From contig NW_025335941.1 of NCBI RefSeq assembly GCF_004798865.1, forward strand, positions 15,443,734 through 15,507,733: a stretch of 64,000 nt of DNA. Reading direction: 5' to 3'. The translations under genes were made by a program, and so were the position numbers. A model generated the notes under the pieces. That model saw only the letters and a list, made by a program, of their open reading frames with translations. It did no database searches and was not told the DNA's origin. The DNA is from Varanus komodoensis. Taxonomy: Eukaryota; Chordata; Lepidosauria; Squamata; Varanidae. Shown one piece after another: positions 60,901 to 63,660 of this stretch; positions within the stretch are counted from its first letter, which is position 1; every line of letters begins with the position of its first letter.

Positions 60901-63241
60901 TGGCAGTAACAGTCACAGGAGAGCAAGTTCAGTAACTTGAATGGGGGGAAACAGAAAAAAAATCAGGAAGCCATGAAAGAATCATGGTTCATGGTGAAGG
61001 TTAGACCATTGTGGGGAGGGCCATGTTGGTTCTCCAGGCAGGCCAGACTTGGCTCTCAAGCCTGAGATTCTGTAACCCTGGCATAAAGCAAAGACTGAGC
61101 AGTAGTCTAGTGGGCATTGGATGGGGTGGGGAATGTCTTGTTTGATTCAGTTGTACAGACACTTTATGTGCTTAAGCCAGCACTGTTTCAGAGAGGCACC
61201 CAAGCCACTTGCTGTGCTGTTAGATGATGACTTGCAGCCGAAAGTGGACTGCCTTCATCCAAAAGGGTCTGAGGTGATGGAAGTCCTGTCTTCAGAGATG
61301 GAAGTCCTGTCTTATTGTTTATGTGACCAAGCTCTGAAGCTCAGAAATTTTGGGTTACTCCAGGATATGCCATATTTATAGTGTGCGCTCTCTCTCTCTC
61401 TCTCTCTCTTTCTTTCTTTCATAGACCAGAAAATACTGCTGCTACTTAAATTGTATGAGAAGAATGGTCTAAGCCTTGTAAACTTCAGGTTAGTTGACTG
61501 CCTTTTCAGGTGATGGATGATGTGGAGAAAGCATGTCAGGAAAGCACTACAATGCTTCAGTTTGAACCAACCACTAGCTGCCTTAGGGTCAGTCACTGAG
61601 TCTCGGCCTAACCTAACTCACAAGTTGTTGTGAGAATAAAGTGGATAAGAGGACTGTGCCAGTCCCCTTGAATACTTTGCAAGAGGGAAAAAGGTGGCAT
61701 AACATAACAGTGTTAATAAAAATAAGAAGTGATGATGTCTACATCATGGGAGTACAGCACAGCTCTATGGAAAGCAGATTCAAGATGGCATCTTTAGTCC
61801 CTTCTTAAGCATCACTGTAGATAATTGGCCTTGAGTATTCGCACGCCACATACAATTTTTTACACAAGTGGTTTTGTGTAAAATTGAGCCTGAACTTAAG
61901 AATATACATTCCTCAAGAAAGCTAATGGTGCTCAGTGAAGTGAAGGGCAGAAGGTTGAAGCTTTTTTGTTGCCTCGTATATATCAATCTCTACTGTGGTC
62001 TAGTAGGAGGTGACACTTGGACTTTCTCATGCATCATTTAAGAATCCTAGATTGAATTACCTTGAATGCACAGCTGTAGTTTATTCTTCCCTTTGTGTAG
62101 TGCTGTGATGTGTTGTTAGGATAATGCCCATTCTGAGAATATACTACTGTCCTATGAGAGACAAATTAAAGAATGTGCCTTAATCCCACTTTAACCTACA
62201 CATCCCCCATTTCTTGGGCCGCTAATTATAACCACCCAGCAGCTCAGAGAAGAGAGTTTTGTATGCATCCACACCTGCATCCCATTCAAGTGCAAGGATC
62301 CGCGGCTACTTGTTTTGGCTGCCAGGAGAGGATGCCTTGCTGTATTCACTAAACATGAAGGCAAACCATATTGGTGACTGGACACCCATCCCTGCATTTG
62401 CTTCCCTCTCTTAGGAGCAGGGAAGTTTCATGGAGCCCTTCAGTGCTTGAAACACACAGTCATGGAGCAGAGCTTGCTGCAGTGGGAAAATGTACTTAAT
62501 GCAAGTCATGTCATCTCCTCATGAAACATCCTAGAACATTATTGCACTACTTGAAAATCTGGATTGCCTTTTAGCCAGGGGAGATCAGCAGTGGCAGCAG
62601 CTGGAAGTGATTCCTTAGAAACAGGAAATTTGTCCTAAGCCTTGGAAGAAGCTCTGTCTTCTTCAGGTTGCATAATTTGGCCAAGCTGTTGACTGCTTTT
62701 CGAATTTTCTTCTGTTGCCCCGTTCTGCAGATAAGCCTCTTATTAAATATAAATGGTATATAAAGATATATCTTTTTAAAATATGTTATTGATTCTGTTC
62801 ATATGCTATGCACAAGTTTTTAACTTATGAGTTGGCTAAAAAGGAAGCATGTCACAGTGAACATAGCTTTGTAGTTTAATTTTGTTTCAGAGTGTGTTGA
62901 AAGGAAAGCTAAGGTTGCCAAGGAAACACATCCTCACTTTCAGTACTGTGGTAATAAAGATATGAAGGGAGAAGTCAACATTGTACTACTATTTATAAGT
63001 CAAATTGCTACTTTCTCTTCACATAGAATGTATTGGAAAATACATTACCTTCTTCTGCTGTGATTCCAGGATATTACTTTGGGGTCCAGCAGCTGTGGAG
63101 CACCACAAGACATGCAAGAGTTTGGGAAAGTCATTGTGGCAGCAGCCAAGCATGGAAGAAATTCTGTGTCTGCTAGACCAAGAAATGATGGAAAGGACCA
63201 TTCTCCATTTTCCCCAGCATCGGCATCTTCTGTCCACTGAG
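18274..63241 (+). CDS. URB1: URB1 (NPA1), nucleolar pre-ribosomal-associated protein 1; 29 exons, 3' end beyond window
   Basis: URB1 is the vertebrate counterpart of yeast Npa1/Urb1, a large helical-repeat protein of the nucleolus that acts early in 60S subunit assembly. In yeast it works in a complex with Urb2, Nop8, Rsa3 and Dbp6. In human cells it is linked to removal of the 3' external spacer of pre-rRNA. The span includes introns. Coding segments are listed separately and sum to 4860 bases (1620 codons, in frame throughout, no internal stop). The Npa1-type N-terminal domain falls roughly in residues 50-500 (exons 2-11). The middle contains helical-repeat sequence, and the C-terminal NopRA1-type domain should start after exon 29, beyond 64000. 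The start ATG at 18274 has A at -3 and G at +4, with an in-frame TGA at 18262-18264, so it is secure. Identity rests on strong recalled similarity to human URB1 in almost every exon. Confidence 0.96.
18536..18640. mobile_element. Hairpin MITE fragment, URB1 intron 1
   Basis: Mainly the right arm remains: GATAGGAGTTGTAGTCCAAA, ACACCGGGAGGGCACTAGGC, TGGGGAAG. It is directly followed by a SINE. Confidence 0.45.
18655..18868 (-). mobile_element. tRNA-derived SINE, minus strand, URB1 intron 1
   Basis: Same family: CTTTTTCCCTTCAAGGAACC, TTAGGCTGAGAGTTAGTGAC, GAGTGGGGATTAGAACC. An A10 run has replaced the ACAACAACC part. Old and diverged. Confidence 0.65.
19030..19819 (+). mobile_element. CR1 LINE, 5' part of an insertion split by an hAT element
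   Basis: Diverged CR1 ORF2 with frame breaks: [16 protein letters not shown] (19080-19127), then a region matching DDTKLGG, then [18 protein letters not shown] and [16 protein letters not shown] with [12 protein letters not shown] at 19521-19653. The 3' UTR begins with the GGGTGTTGGACCTCATGAC motif. The last 3' bases lie at 20215-20252, beyond the inserted element. URB1 intron 1. Confidence 0.85.
19820..20214. mobile_element. Non-autonomous hAT-type DNA transposon inserted in a CR1
   Basis: The left terminus reads CAGTGATGGCAAACCTTTTA and the right terminus, in reverse complement, CAGTAGTGGCAAACCTATGG, an imperfect terminal inverted repeat of hAT type. The flanks are an 8-bp target duplication, TTCTAACC (19812-19819) and TTCTAGCC (20215-20222), the expected length for hAT. 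The 395-bp body shows no transposase frame. Confidence 0.85.
20215..20252 (+). mobile_element. CR1 LINE, 3' terminus of the split insertion
   Basis: CCCCTTCCAACTGTACTATT, then CTACAATTCTA, is the classic CR1 3' end (CCTTCCAACTCTATGATTCT). It continues the CR1 broken at 19819, so the hAT arrived after the CR1. Confidence 0.85.
20655..20794 (+). CDS. URB1: URB1 exon 2
   Basis: Residues 49-95, starting [18 protein letters not shown] and including [16 protein letters not shown], nearly identical to human URB1. This is the beginning of the Npa1-type domain. The acceptor is TTTCAG and the donor GAG|GTTAGT (phase 0). Intron 2 (2.1 kb) holds a MITE at 20947-21043, a palindromic repeat at 21395-21480 and a SINE at 22467-22706. 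Confidence 0.95.
20947..21043. mobile_element. MITE copy (GTGCAATCCT family), URB1 intron 2
   Basis: AAGGCATAATTC at left; a centre with CAATTCCCAGCATTCTCCAG; at right ACGTGCATAGCATTGCACCC, complementary to the family's left end. Diverged. Confidence 0.5.
21395..21480 (+). repeat. Palindromic short interspersed repeat, URB1 intron 2
   Basis: A diverged copy: GGCTGTAATCC, CTTACTTCAGAGTAATCCAT and GACTAGGCATGT follow the order of the family consensus. Confidence 0.4.
22467..22706 (-). mobile_element. tRNA-derived SINE, minus strand, URB1 intron 2
   Basis: A nearly full-length antisense copy: tail TTTATTTATTATATTTATA, CAAGGAACTCAAGGCAGC, CACAACAACCCTGTGAGG, GGGGACTAGAACCCGGATCT and CACTCTTAACCACTGTGC (tRNA-like head). 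Confidence 0.8.
22874..23025 (+). CDS. URB1: URB1 exon 3
   Basis: Residues 96-146 in part, with [18 protein letters not shown] and [18 protein letters not shown], a highly conserved part of the Npa1-type domain. It ends in phase 2 (AG|A arginine split) with donor GTAAGT. Intron 3 (1.2 kb) holds a CR1 tail at 23229-23292 and a short CCAA tract at 23427-23443. The rest is unremarkable. Confidence 0.95.
23229..23292 (+). mobile_element. CR1 LINE 3' terminal scrap, URB1 intron 3
   Basis: GAGTAGGGAGTTAGACCCAG, TGACCTCCAACGTCCCTTC, then ATAATGCTATGAAT follow the CR1 3' UTR and its short terminal repeat. Only about 64 bp are recognisable. Confidence 0.6.
24270..24402 (+). CDS. URB1: URB1 exon 4
   Basis: Residues about 146-190, with [18 protein letters not shown] and [17 protein letters not shown], matching human URB1 (MARACLRLMTAMVTQGPEAARDV). 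The acceptor is TTTTTACAG and the donor AAG|GTAAGA (phase 0). Intron 4 (1.4 kb) contains a hairpin repeat at 24526-24640 and a MITE at 25226-25311. Confidence 0.95.
24526..24640. mobile_element. Hairpin MITE (TTGTAGTCCAAC family), URB1 intron 4
   Basis: Left arm GTGGGGAACCTGTTGCCCTC, then TTGTTGGACTTCAACTGTAG; right arm GATGATGGGAGTTGTAGTCC, then AACAAGATGGCAGCACA. The arms pair across a short centre (CATCACAGCCAG). Confidence 0.65.
25226..25311. mobile_element. MITE copy (GTGCAATCCT family), URB1 intron 4
   Basis: Left end GGGCACAATCCTGTGCACAT followed by TTAGAGAGAAAAAGGCC, centre AAGTTCCCAGCAAGC, right end ATATGCATAGGATTGTC. The terminal inverted repeats are still readable. Confidence 0.6.
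25760..25856 (+). CDS. URB1: URB1 exon 5
   Basis: Residues 191-222 plus one base: [18 protein letters not shown], then [14 protein letters not shown], matching the human [20 protein letters not shown] block. Donor AAAG|GTATTT (phase 1). Intron 5 (966 bp) is mostly filled by a composite LINE (26036-26728). Confidence 0.95.
26036..26728 (+). mobile_element. Diverged L2/CR1-type LINE 3' region with two nested LINE tails
   Basis: Related to the LINE at 11474-12098. It encodes [33 protein letters not shown] and TYKEPYG, then continues with GGCTTGGGACTGCAATACAT and later CTGCTTGAGTGCCTACTTGG and GGAGGGTGGCCACAA. The body is broken at two points by short sequences that look like LINE 3' tails (about 26282-26318 and 26341-26397). 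It ends with an AAATAAGTAAATGAATAAAA tail. It fills most of URB1 intron 5 and ends 95 bases before exon 6. Confidence 0.75.
26823..26908 (+). CDS. URB1: URB1 exon 6
   Basis: Residues 223-251: [18 protein letters not shown], then [11 protein letters not shown], matching human [25 protein letters not shown]. Acceptor CTTCTAG, donor AAG|GTACAC (phase 0). Intron 6 (1.6 kb) holds a retroelement fragment, two SINEs in opposite orientation and a CR1 tail. Confidence 0.95.
27298..27400 (+). mobile_element. Fragment of an amniote retroelement of uncertain class, URB1 intron 6
   Basis: GGGGGTAGCAGTATTAGTCT, GTTGCAGCAGAAACAAC, then AGAGTCTTTGGCCCCTTTAA resembles a widespread reptile repeat whose ends read 'agccgtgttagtctg' and 'gagtcttgtggcaccttaaa'. 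I cannot assign the class with confidence. Confidence 0.35.
27506..27742 (-). mobile_element. tRNA-derived SINE, minus strand, URB1 intron 6
   Basis: Antisense copy: AAGGAACTCAAGGCAATTTG, TTTATCCTCACAACAAACCT, GTGAGGTAGGTTAGGCTGAG, CACCCAGTGAGCTTCATGGG. The tRNA-like end is more diverged. Confidence 0.75.
28080..28165 (+). mobile_element. CR1 LINE 3' terminal scrap, URB1 intron 6
   Basis: GGGGTCAGACTAGGTGGCCT, GGGAGGCCTCTTCTGACTC, then TTTCTACGTTTCTATG match the CR1 3' end. It is directly followed by a SINE at 28193. Confidence 0.6.
28193..28412 (+). mobile_element. tRNA-derived SINE, plus strand, URB1 intron 6
   Basis: Sense copy: GTGGTGCAGTGGTTAAGA (A box), GATCTGGGTTCAGGTACC (B-box region), TTTGGGCCAGTCAC, TGGGGTTGTTGTTCTTGG, ending GGCAGGATATAAATC and an AAATAA tail. 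Confidence 0.8.
28476..28601 (+). CDS. URB1: URB1 exon 7
   Basis: Residues 252-293: [18 protein letters not shown], then [18 protein letters not shown]. This is among the best-conserved stretches relative to human URB1. Acceptor TTTTTTTAG, donor AAG|GTATGT (phase 0). Intron 7 (911 bp) shows nothing firm apart from a possible old repeat near 28975-29050. Confidence 0.96.
29513..29643 (+). CDS. URB1: URB1 exon 8
   Basis: Residues 294-337 in part: [18 protein letters not shown], then [17 protein letters not shown], almost identical to human. Acceptor TTTGCAG; ends in phase 2 with donor GTAATG. Intron 8 (1.6 kb) contains a short palindromic repeat at about 30220-30350 and a 301-bp foldback element. 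Confidence 0.96.
30220..30350 (+). repeat. Old palindromic repeat, URB1 intron 8
   Basis: The ends are complementary (GGATCCAGACTGAGTCAT at left, ATGACTAAGTCTGGATCC at right), with GTGGGAATTAAGC in between. It looks like a non-autonomous foldback element of about 130 bp. Confidence 0.5.
30479..30779. mobile_element. Long foldback (hairpin) element, URB1 intron 8
   Basis: Two arms of about 139 bp (30479-30617 and 30642-30779) are imperfect reverse complements around a loop of 24 bases. Left-arm words such as GGGTTAAAATCAA, TCCCTTGTTG, TTGTCATCCTC, TCTCCATGTGAGCC all recur inverted in the right arm. No coding sequence. The family is not recognised; it behaves like a MITE with very long terminal inverted repeats. 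Confidence 0.75.
31245..31440 (+). CDS. URB1: URB1 exon 9
   Basis: Residues 337-402: [18 protein letters not shown], then [18 protein letters not shown] and [19 protein letters not shown], matching human through the Npa1-type domain. Acceptor CTTTAG, donor AAG|GTAAGA (phase 0). Intron 9 (2.2 kb) holds a SINE at 33193-33415. The stretch 31441-33190 shows no recognised element. Confidence 0.95.
33193..33415 (+). mobile_element. tRNA-derived SINE, plus strand, URB1 intron 9 (best copy)
   Basis: The clearest copy in the window: GTGTGGTGTAGTGGTTAAGA, GGATCTGAGTTCTAGTCCCC (B-box region), GACTCTGGGCCAGTCACAGA, CCTCACAGGGTTGTTGTGG, GATATAAGCTGCCTTGAGCC, then GGCAGGATATAAATTGG. It has a tRNA-like head, a family-specific body and a short tail. 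Confidence 0.85.
33655..33792 (+). CDS. URB1: URB1 exon 10
   Basis: Residues 403-448: [18 protein letters not shown], then [18 protein letters not shown] and [10 protein letters not shown], closely matching human. Acceptor TTTCAG, donor AAT|GTAAGA (phase 0). Intron 10 (1.05 kb) shows nothing recognisable. Confidence 0.96.
34842..35015 (+). CDS. URB1: URB1 exon 11
   Basis: Residues 449-506: [18 protein letters not shown], then [15 protein letters not shown], matching human SLISVILKRALK and EEFVQLFREALSK. It marks roughly the end of the Npa1-type domain. Acceptor TTGTAG, donor AAG|GTATGA (phase 0). Intron 11 (1.1 kb) contains a probable LINE tail ending in an AATG repeat near 35484. Confidence 0.94.
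35340..35484 (+). mobile_element. Probable LINE 3' tail, URB1 intron 11
   Basis: An A/T-rich 3' UTR-like stretch with GTTGTATACAGTCTCAGAGC and AGATATTTTGAATGAATGAA resembles the 3' ends of L2/CR1-type LINEs, which close on an A/T-rich short tandem repeat. No coding similarity remains. Confidence 0.4.
36131..36278 (+). CDS. URB1: URB1 exon 12 (charged linker)
   Basis: Residues 507-555 plus one base. [18 protein letters not shown] is conserved with human. It is followed by a Glu/Lys/Ala-rich linker ([17 protein letters not shown] and [13 protein letters not shown]) that does not align with the human linker apart from its charge. It is probably disordered. Acceptor ATTTAG, donor CATG|GTAGGA (phase 1). 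Intron 12 (814 bp) has only a weak LINE-like scrap near 36482-36545. Confidence 0.9.
37093..37215 (+). CDS. URB1: URB1 exon 13
   Basis: Residues 556-596: [18 protein letters not shown], then [18 protein letters not shown], matching human DDAETILLKAALLQVICLYQQVVPH. Acceptor TTTTCTAG, donor AAAG|GTAATT (phase 1). Intron 13 (2.2 kb) holds a MITE, a diverged LINE and a mariner-like MITE. Confidence 0.95.
38470..38599. mobile_element. MITE copy (GTGCAATCCT family), best preserved, URB1 intron 13
   Basis: Left TIR GGGTGCTATCCTGTGCACAT, then TTAGACAGAAAAGG; right TIR in reverse complement GGGTGTAATCCTATGCACAT, then TTAAACAGAAAAAAG. The inner part contains TGCTGGGAGTTGTAGGAC. TTA occurs next to both ends, which would fit a PIF/Harbinger-type target, though this is not certain. 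Confidence 0.65.
38743..39120 (+). mobile_element. Old L2/CR1-type LINE fragment, URB1 intron 13
   Basis: Weak but ordered ORF2 similarity: a stretch reading LHWLLVPFW-like, then [18 protein letters not shown] (38801-38854) and [10 protein letters not shown], matching the KALVLVFKALNGLGPGYL block of this superfamily. 5'-truncated and heavily diverged. Confidence 0.55.
39194..39411. mobile_element. Mariner-like MITE, 218 bp, URB1 intron 13
   Basis: The left end reads CAGAGGGTGCCAAAAATATA and the right end, in reverse complement, CAGGGGGTGCCAAATATATA. Both continue into a similar TTTTAAGA segment, giving inverted repeats of about 35 bp. The right flank is TA, while the left flank TG looks like a mutated TA duplication. 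No transposase frame remains. It lies 53 bases upstream of exon 14. Confidence 0.75.
39465..39577 (+). CDS. URB1: URB1 exon 14
   Basis: Residues 597-634: [18 protein letters not shown], then [18 protein letters not shown], matching human GLREEVPPILQHHMLKVALELPASKF. Acceptor ATACAG, donor CAG|GTGTGT (phase 0). A mariner-like MITE ends 54 bases before this exon. Intron 14 (1.7 kb) shows nothing recognisable. Confidence 0.95.
41289..41402 (+). CDS. URB1: URB1 exon 15
   Basis: Residues 635-672: [18 protein letters not shown], then [13 protein letters not shown], matching human [31 protein letters not shown]. Acceptor TTCTAG, donor AAG|GTGAGC (phase 0). Intron 15 is the longest (3.5 kb). It contains a duplicated 42-bp block and C- and G-runs (42613-42622, 43336-43345), with no recognised transposon at 41403-42700 or 43950-44909. 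Confidence 0.95.
42742..42783 (+). repeat. 42-bp direct repeat, copy 1 (URB1 intron 15)
   Basis: Begins GGTTTATGTAACATGAGCTG and ends TGATCAGCTGTT. It is identical, base for base, to 43888-43929. It shows no flanking target duplication, so it looks like the source copy. Confidence 0.9.
43873..43943 (+). repeat. 42-bp direct repeat, copy 2, flanked by an 11-bp direct repeat
   Basis: The copy at 43888-43929 equals 42742-42783. It is bounded by TCTTCCTGCCT at 43873-43883 and again at 43933-43943, with 4 and 3 extra bases next to it. The layout suggests a templated insertion with target duplication. Confidence 0.85.
44910..45026 (+). CDS. URB1: URB1 exon 16
   Basis: Residues 673-711: [18 protein letters not shown], then [18 protein letters not shown] and LER, matching human [22 protein letters not shown]. 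Acceptor TTAACAG, donor AGG|GTGAGA (phase 0). Intron 16 (1.26 kb) holds a compound microsatellite and a 21-bp tandem duplication. Confidence 0.96.
45736..45846 (+). repeat. Compound (CG)/(CT)/(GT)/(GA) microsatellite, URB1 intron 16
   Basis: In order: CGCGCGCG-type alternation, CTCGCG units, a (CT)n tract, a (GT)n tract and, after GAATGA, a (GA)n tract. Alternating purine-pyrimidine runs here could adopt Z-DNA, and the CT and GA tracts could pair as a hairpin. Confidence 0.95.
45893..45934 (+). repeat. 21-bp tandem duplication, two units
   Basis: TGTAATGCTTGTCACCTATGG is followed directly by a second unit with two changes (45914-45934). Intron 16 of URB1. Confidence 0.85.
46284..46422 (+). 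CDS. URB1: URB1 exon 17
   Basis: Residues 712-757 plus one base: [18 protein letters not shown], then [18 protein letters not shown] and ISLPISHID, matching human. The open frame continues upstream into intron 16 by chance; CTTTGCAG marks the true acceptor. Donor GATG|GTATGC (phase 1). Intron 17 (1.3 kb) contains a hairpin repeat broken by a 100-N gap. Confidence 0.96.
46872..47028. mobile_element. Hairpin MITE interrupted by assembly gap
   Basis: The two sides of the gap form the outer arms of a palindromic repeat family with the core 'GTTGTAGTCCAACAACAT...CTGGAGGGC', seen elsewhere in this window. The arms read GGGGCACTTTTGGCCCTCCA and its imperfect complement. It is non-coding and non-autonomous. 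Confidence 0.6.
46898..46997. other. Assembly gap, 100 N
   Basis: Exactly 100 undetermined bases in URB1 intron 17. The left end (GCCCTCCAGA) and right start (TCTGGAGGGC) are perfect reverse complements over 10 bases, with further imperfect pairing outward. The gap replaces the middle of a hairpin MITE. Confidence 0.98.
47761..47934 (+). CDS. URB1: URB1 exon 18
   Basis: Residues 758-815: [18 protein letters not shown], then [18 protein letters not shown] and [17 protein letters not shown], nearly identical to human. Acceptor AAACTAG, donor AGAG|GTATTT (phase 1). Intron 18 (1.36 kb) shows nothing recognisable. Confidence 0.97.
49297..49481 (+). CDS. URB1: URB1 exon 19
   Basis: Residues 816-877: [18 protein letters not shown], then [18 protein letters not shown] and [16 protein letters not shown], matching human [21 protein letters not shown] and YYSLWIPEQARE. 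Acceptor GAACAG, donor TTG|GTAAGT (phase 0). Intron 19 (979 bp) holds a SINE and a hairpin repeat. Confidence 0.95.
49640..49807 (-). mobile_element. tRNA-derived SINE, minus strand, URB1 intron 19
   Basis: Shortened antisense copy: TGTGAGGAACGCAAGACAGC, CCTGTGAGGAAGGCTAGG, GGCCCAAAGTCACCCAGTGA, CTCTCTAACCACC. An internal deletion removes part of the tRNA-like region. Confidence 0.65.
50205..50340. mobile_element. Hairpin MITE (TTGTAGTCCAAC family), URB1 intron 19
   Basis: Left CCTTCACCAACCCTGTGC, TTTTGGACTTCATTTTCCAC; right GGAATTCTGGGAGTTGTGG and TTTTGGAAGATGCCAAGTTG. Diverged but still foldback in layout. Confidence 0.55.
50461..50685 (+). CDS. URB1: URB1 exon 20
   Basis: Residues 878-952: [18 protein letters not shown], then [18 protein letters not shown] and [18 protein letters not shown]. 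The placement rests on clean GT-AG junctions (AAAACAG and AAT|GTAAGA), phase 0 on both sides, and helical-repeat character. Intron 20 is the shortest (353 bp) and holds nothing notable. Confidence 0.92.
51039..51218 (+). CDS. URB1: URB1 exon 21
   Basis: Residues 953-1012: [18 protein letters not shown], then an acidic linker with [14 protein letters not shown] at its end. Acceptor CCAACAG, donor GAG|GTATTA (phase 0). The second half is low in conservation and probably a flexible linker. Intron 21 (1.2 kb) has a hairpin-repeat fragment and a CR1/L3-type LINE. Confidence 0.9.
51437..51530. mobile_element. Hairpin MITE fragment, URB1 intron 21
   Basis: GGTGCCCTCCAGACATAGTT, GGCTTCAACTCCCATCATTC, CCAGCCAGA and, at the right, GATGCAGTCCAGGTTGGGGA match the arm order of the same family. 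Confidence 0.55.
51830..52405 (+). mobile_element. CR1/L3-type LINE 3' region, URB1 intron 21
   Basis: Diverged, with the landmarks of this family in order: GAAGGCTTCAGATATTG, AGGAAGAACTTCACACAGTA, TTTATGGAATTCACCACCAC, TGTCACCAGCTTGGTTGCC, AGACAAATTCATGGTAAA, then AGCTACTAGTCATGCTGGCT and the 3' UTR. It stops about 40 bases before URB1 exon 22. Confidence 0.7.
52448..53294 (+). CDS. URB1: URB1 exon 22 (largest exon, 847 bp)
   Basis: Residues 1013-1294 plus one base, beginning [18 protein letters not shown]. It contains [36 protein letters not shown] and [19 protein letters not shown] single very long exon at this place fits the URB1 gene. It is rich in leucine and predicted helices, as expected of the HEAT/ARM-like middle. 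Acceptor TTTGCAG, donor CAAG|GTAAAA (phase 1). A LINE ends only about 40 bases upstream. Intron 22 (600 bp) holds nothing notable. Confidence 0.93.
53895..54087 (+). CDS. URB1: URB1 exon 23
   Basis: Residues 1295-1358 plus two bases: [18 protein letters not shown], then [18 protein letters not shown] and [16 protein letters not shown]. Acceptor CTTCAG; ends TA| (tyrosine split, phase 2) with donor GTAAGC. Intron 23 (1.1 kb) holds a hairpin-repeat half at 54862-54940. Confidence 0.92.
54862..54945. mobile_element. Hairpin MITE with deleted centre, URB1 intron 23
   Basis: CCTCCAGATGTGTTGGGAGT and GAATTGCAGTGCAACACATC, then TGGAAGGGCACCAGGTTGGG. CCAGATGTGTTG and CAACACATCTGG are inverted copies, so both arms survive while the middle is mostly lost. 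Confidence 0.6.
55174..55357 (+). CDS. URB1: URB1 exon 24
   Basis: Residues 1359-1420: [18 protein letters not shown], then [18 protein letters not shown] and [14 protein letters not shown]. Acceptor CTGCAG; the donor GCA|GTGAGG (phase 0) is preferred because it keeps frame with exon 25. Intron 24 (1.8 kb) has a possible LINE tail near 56220-56300 and a hairpin-repeat fragment near 56828-56900. Confidence 0.92.
57139..57197 (+). CDS. URB1: URB1 exon 25 (59 bp)
   Basis: A short exon encoding [18 protein letters not shown], then L and a split lysine. It matches the human sequence before YRYRDHTFLKTL. Acceptor ATCCAG, donor CTCAA|GTAAGC (phase 2). It is shorter than most open-frame scans would report. 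Intron 25 (1.85 kb) holds a BovB fragment, a (GTT)n tract, a SINE and a hairpin repeat. Confidence 0.92.
57927..57966 (+). repeat. (GTT)n microsatellite
   Basis: About 13 uninterrupted GTT units at the 3' end of an antisense BovB fragment in URB1 intron 25. Confidence 0.96.
57930..58140 (-). mobile_element. RTE-BovB LINE 3' fragment, minus strand
   Basis: It shares the same sequence as 3355-3533 (CTTCAAAATG, GACCTTGATAG, CAAGGCTGTGGCT, TTTATGGAATC) in the same relative order, so it is the 3' part of the same BovB family. The (GTT)n tract at 57927-57966 sits where the element's 3' end should be, which fits BovB ending in simple repeats. It lies in URB1 intron 25, antisense. Confidence 0.7.
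58503..58530 (+). repeat. (CATT)n microsatellite
   Basis: Five to six CATT units that adjoin the tail of an antisense SINE. Confidence 0.9.
58528..58750 (-). mobile_element. tRNA-derived SINE, minus strand, URB1 intron 25
   Basis: Antisense copy whose tail runs into a (CATT)n tract at 58503-58530: TTTATATCCTGC, CCACAACAGTCCCTTGAGG, GTTGGGCTGAGAGTC, CAAGTGGGGACTAGAACC, CATGCTCTTAACCACTGCAC. Confidence 0.8.
58794..58895. mobile_element. Hairpin MITE, URB1 intron 25
   Basis: CTGATGCCTTCAGGTGTATT, GACTACAACTCCCATCCTCT, CCAGCCATCACGACCAG, GGGAGCTGTAGCCTAAGACA and TCTGGAGGGTGTC give both arms of the family. Confidence 0.6.
59048..59241 (+). CDS. URB1: URB1 exon 26
   Basis: Residues 1440-1504: [18 protein letters not shown], then [18 protein letters not shown] and NDLNVHAR, matching human YRYRDHTFLKTLN and VTQHSLFLPTLL. 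Acceptor TGTGTAG; the donor AGAG|GTCTGT (phase 1) is the weakest of the gene but is required for frame. Intron 26 (1.1 kb) shows nothing recognisable. Confidence 0.93.
60345..60455 (+). CDS. URB1: URB1 exon 27
   Basis: Residues 1505-1541: [18 protein letters not shown], then [18 protein letters not shown], nearly identical to human [19 protein letters not shown]. Acceptor CTTCAG, donor TCAG|GTGAGT (phase 1). Intron 27 (969 bp) ends in a CT microsatellite that forms the next acceptor tract. Confidence 0.97.
61387..61424 (+). repeat. (CT)n(CTTT)n microsatellite forming the exon 28 polypyrimidine tract
   Basis: About ten CT units and then three CTTT units run directly into CATAG|AC, the acceptor of URB1 exon 28. 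Confidence 0.95.
61425..61488 (+). CDS. URB1: URB1 exon 28 (64 bp)
   Basis: Residues 1542-1562 in part: [18 protein letters not shown], then VNF, matching human [21 protein letters not shown]. The acceptor ATAG directly follows a (CT)n(CTTT)n tract. It ends AG| (phase 2) with donor GTTAGT. Intron 28 (1.6 kb) holds a 5'-truncated SINE. Confidence 0.96.
61572..61710 (+). mobile_element. tRNA-derived SINE, 5'-truncated, URB1 intron 28
   Basis: Only the 3' part is present: GGTCAGTCACTGAGTCTCGG, CTAACTCACAAGTTGTTGTG, AGAATAAAGTGGAT, GGGAAAAAGGTGGCATAAC. The tRNA-like head is missing. Confidence 0.6.
63070..63241 (+). CDS. URB1: URB1 exon 29 (last exon in window)
   Basis: Residues 1563-1620: [18 protein letters not shown], then [18 protein letters not shown] and [16 protein letters not shown], matching human [27 protein letters not shown] and LHFPQNRRLL. 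Acceptor TTCCAG, donor GAG|GTGCCT (phase 0). No later exon was found up to 64000, so the C-terminal roughly 650 residues lie outside. Confidence 0.97.
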
Positions 63242-63370
63242 GTGCCTTGTCTCAACTATAATCTGTTGTCCTTTTTAATAAACAGGAGAGCATTCTGATT
63301 TTCCTCATTCAGTCATATTCTTACAAATAGTATCTTAAGTCTTCACATTGACAGTAACGGCATCTGGTGC

Positions 63371-63660
63371 ATTTTATTTATTTATTTATTTATTTAGGCT
63401 ATTTGTATGCCGTCCTTTGCAAGAGCCTTAGGACGGCTTGCACAAATAAAATACAAATATCTAACATAACATAAATTAATGACCCACTCTGGCTGCAATT
63501 AAAATATGATGATAAAATTCAGTATCAAAACTTATTAAAATATTGATTAAATGAAAAGGTCTTAACCTGGCGCCGAAAAACATGTAATGACTGCGCCAGG
63601 CTGACTTCTCTGGGGAGCTCATTCCATAGACTGGATCTTATTCTGAGATCTTTTTCCCTG
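63371..63660 (-). mobile_element. L2/CR1-type LINE 3' end, minus strand, URB1 intron 29
   Basis: Read on the minus strand: a frame like LWNELPREVSLAQSL and VFRRQVKTFSFNQYFN, then a 3' UTR with CCTAAGGCTCTTGCAAAGG and GGCATACAAATAG, ending in an (AAAT)n tail (63373-63400 on the plus strand). Same family as 11474-12098 but older. Confidence 0.75.
63373..63400 (+). repeat. (TTTA)n microsatellite
   Basis: Six TTTA units, the tail of the antisense LINE at 63371-63660. Confidence 0.93.

Noticed and set aside
18419-63069. Intronic H/ACA or C/D snoRNA genes in URB1
   Set aside because: Human URB1 lies in a region with an H/ACA snoRNA, and such hosts are common among ribosome-related genes. I could not find paired boxes with a convincing fold by eye. 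A covariance-model search of the introns would decide.
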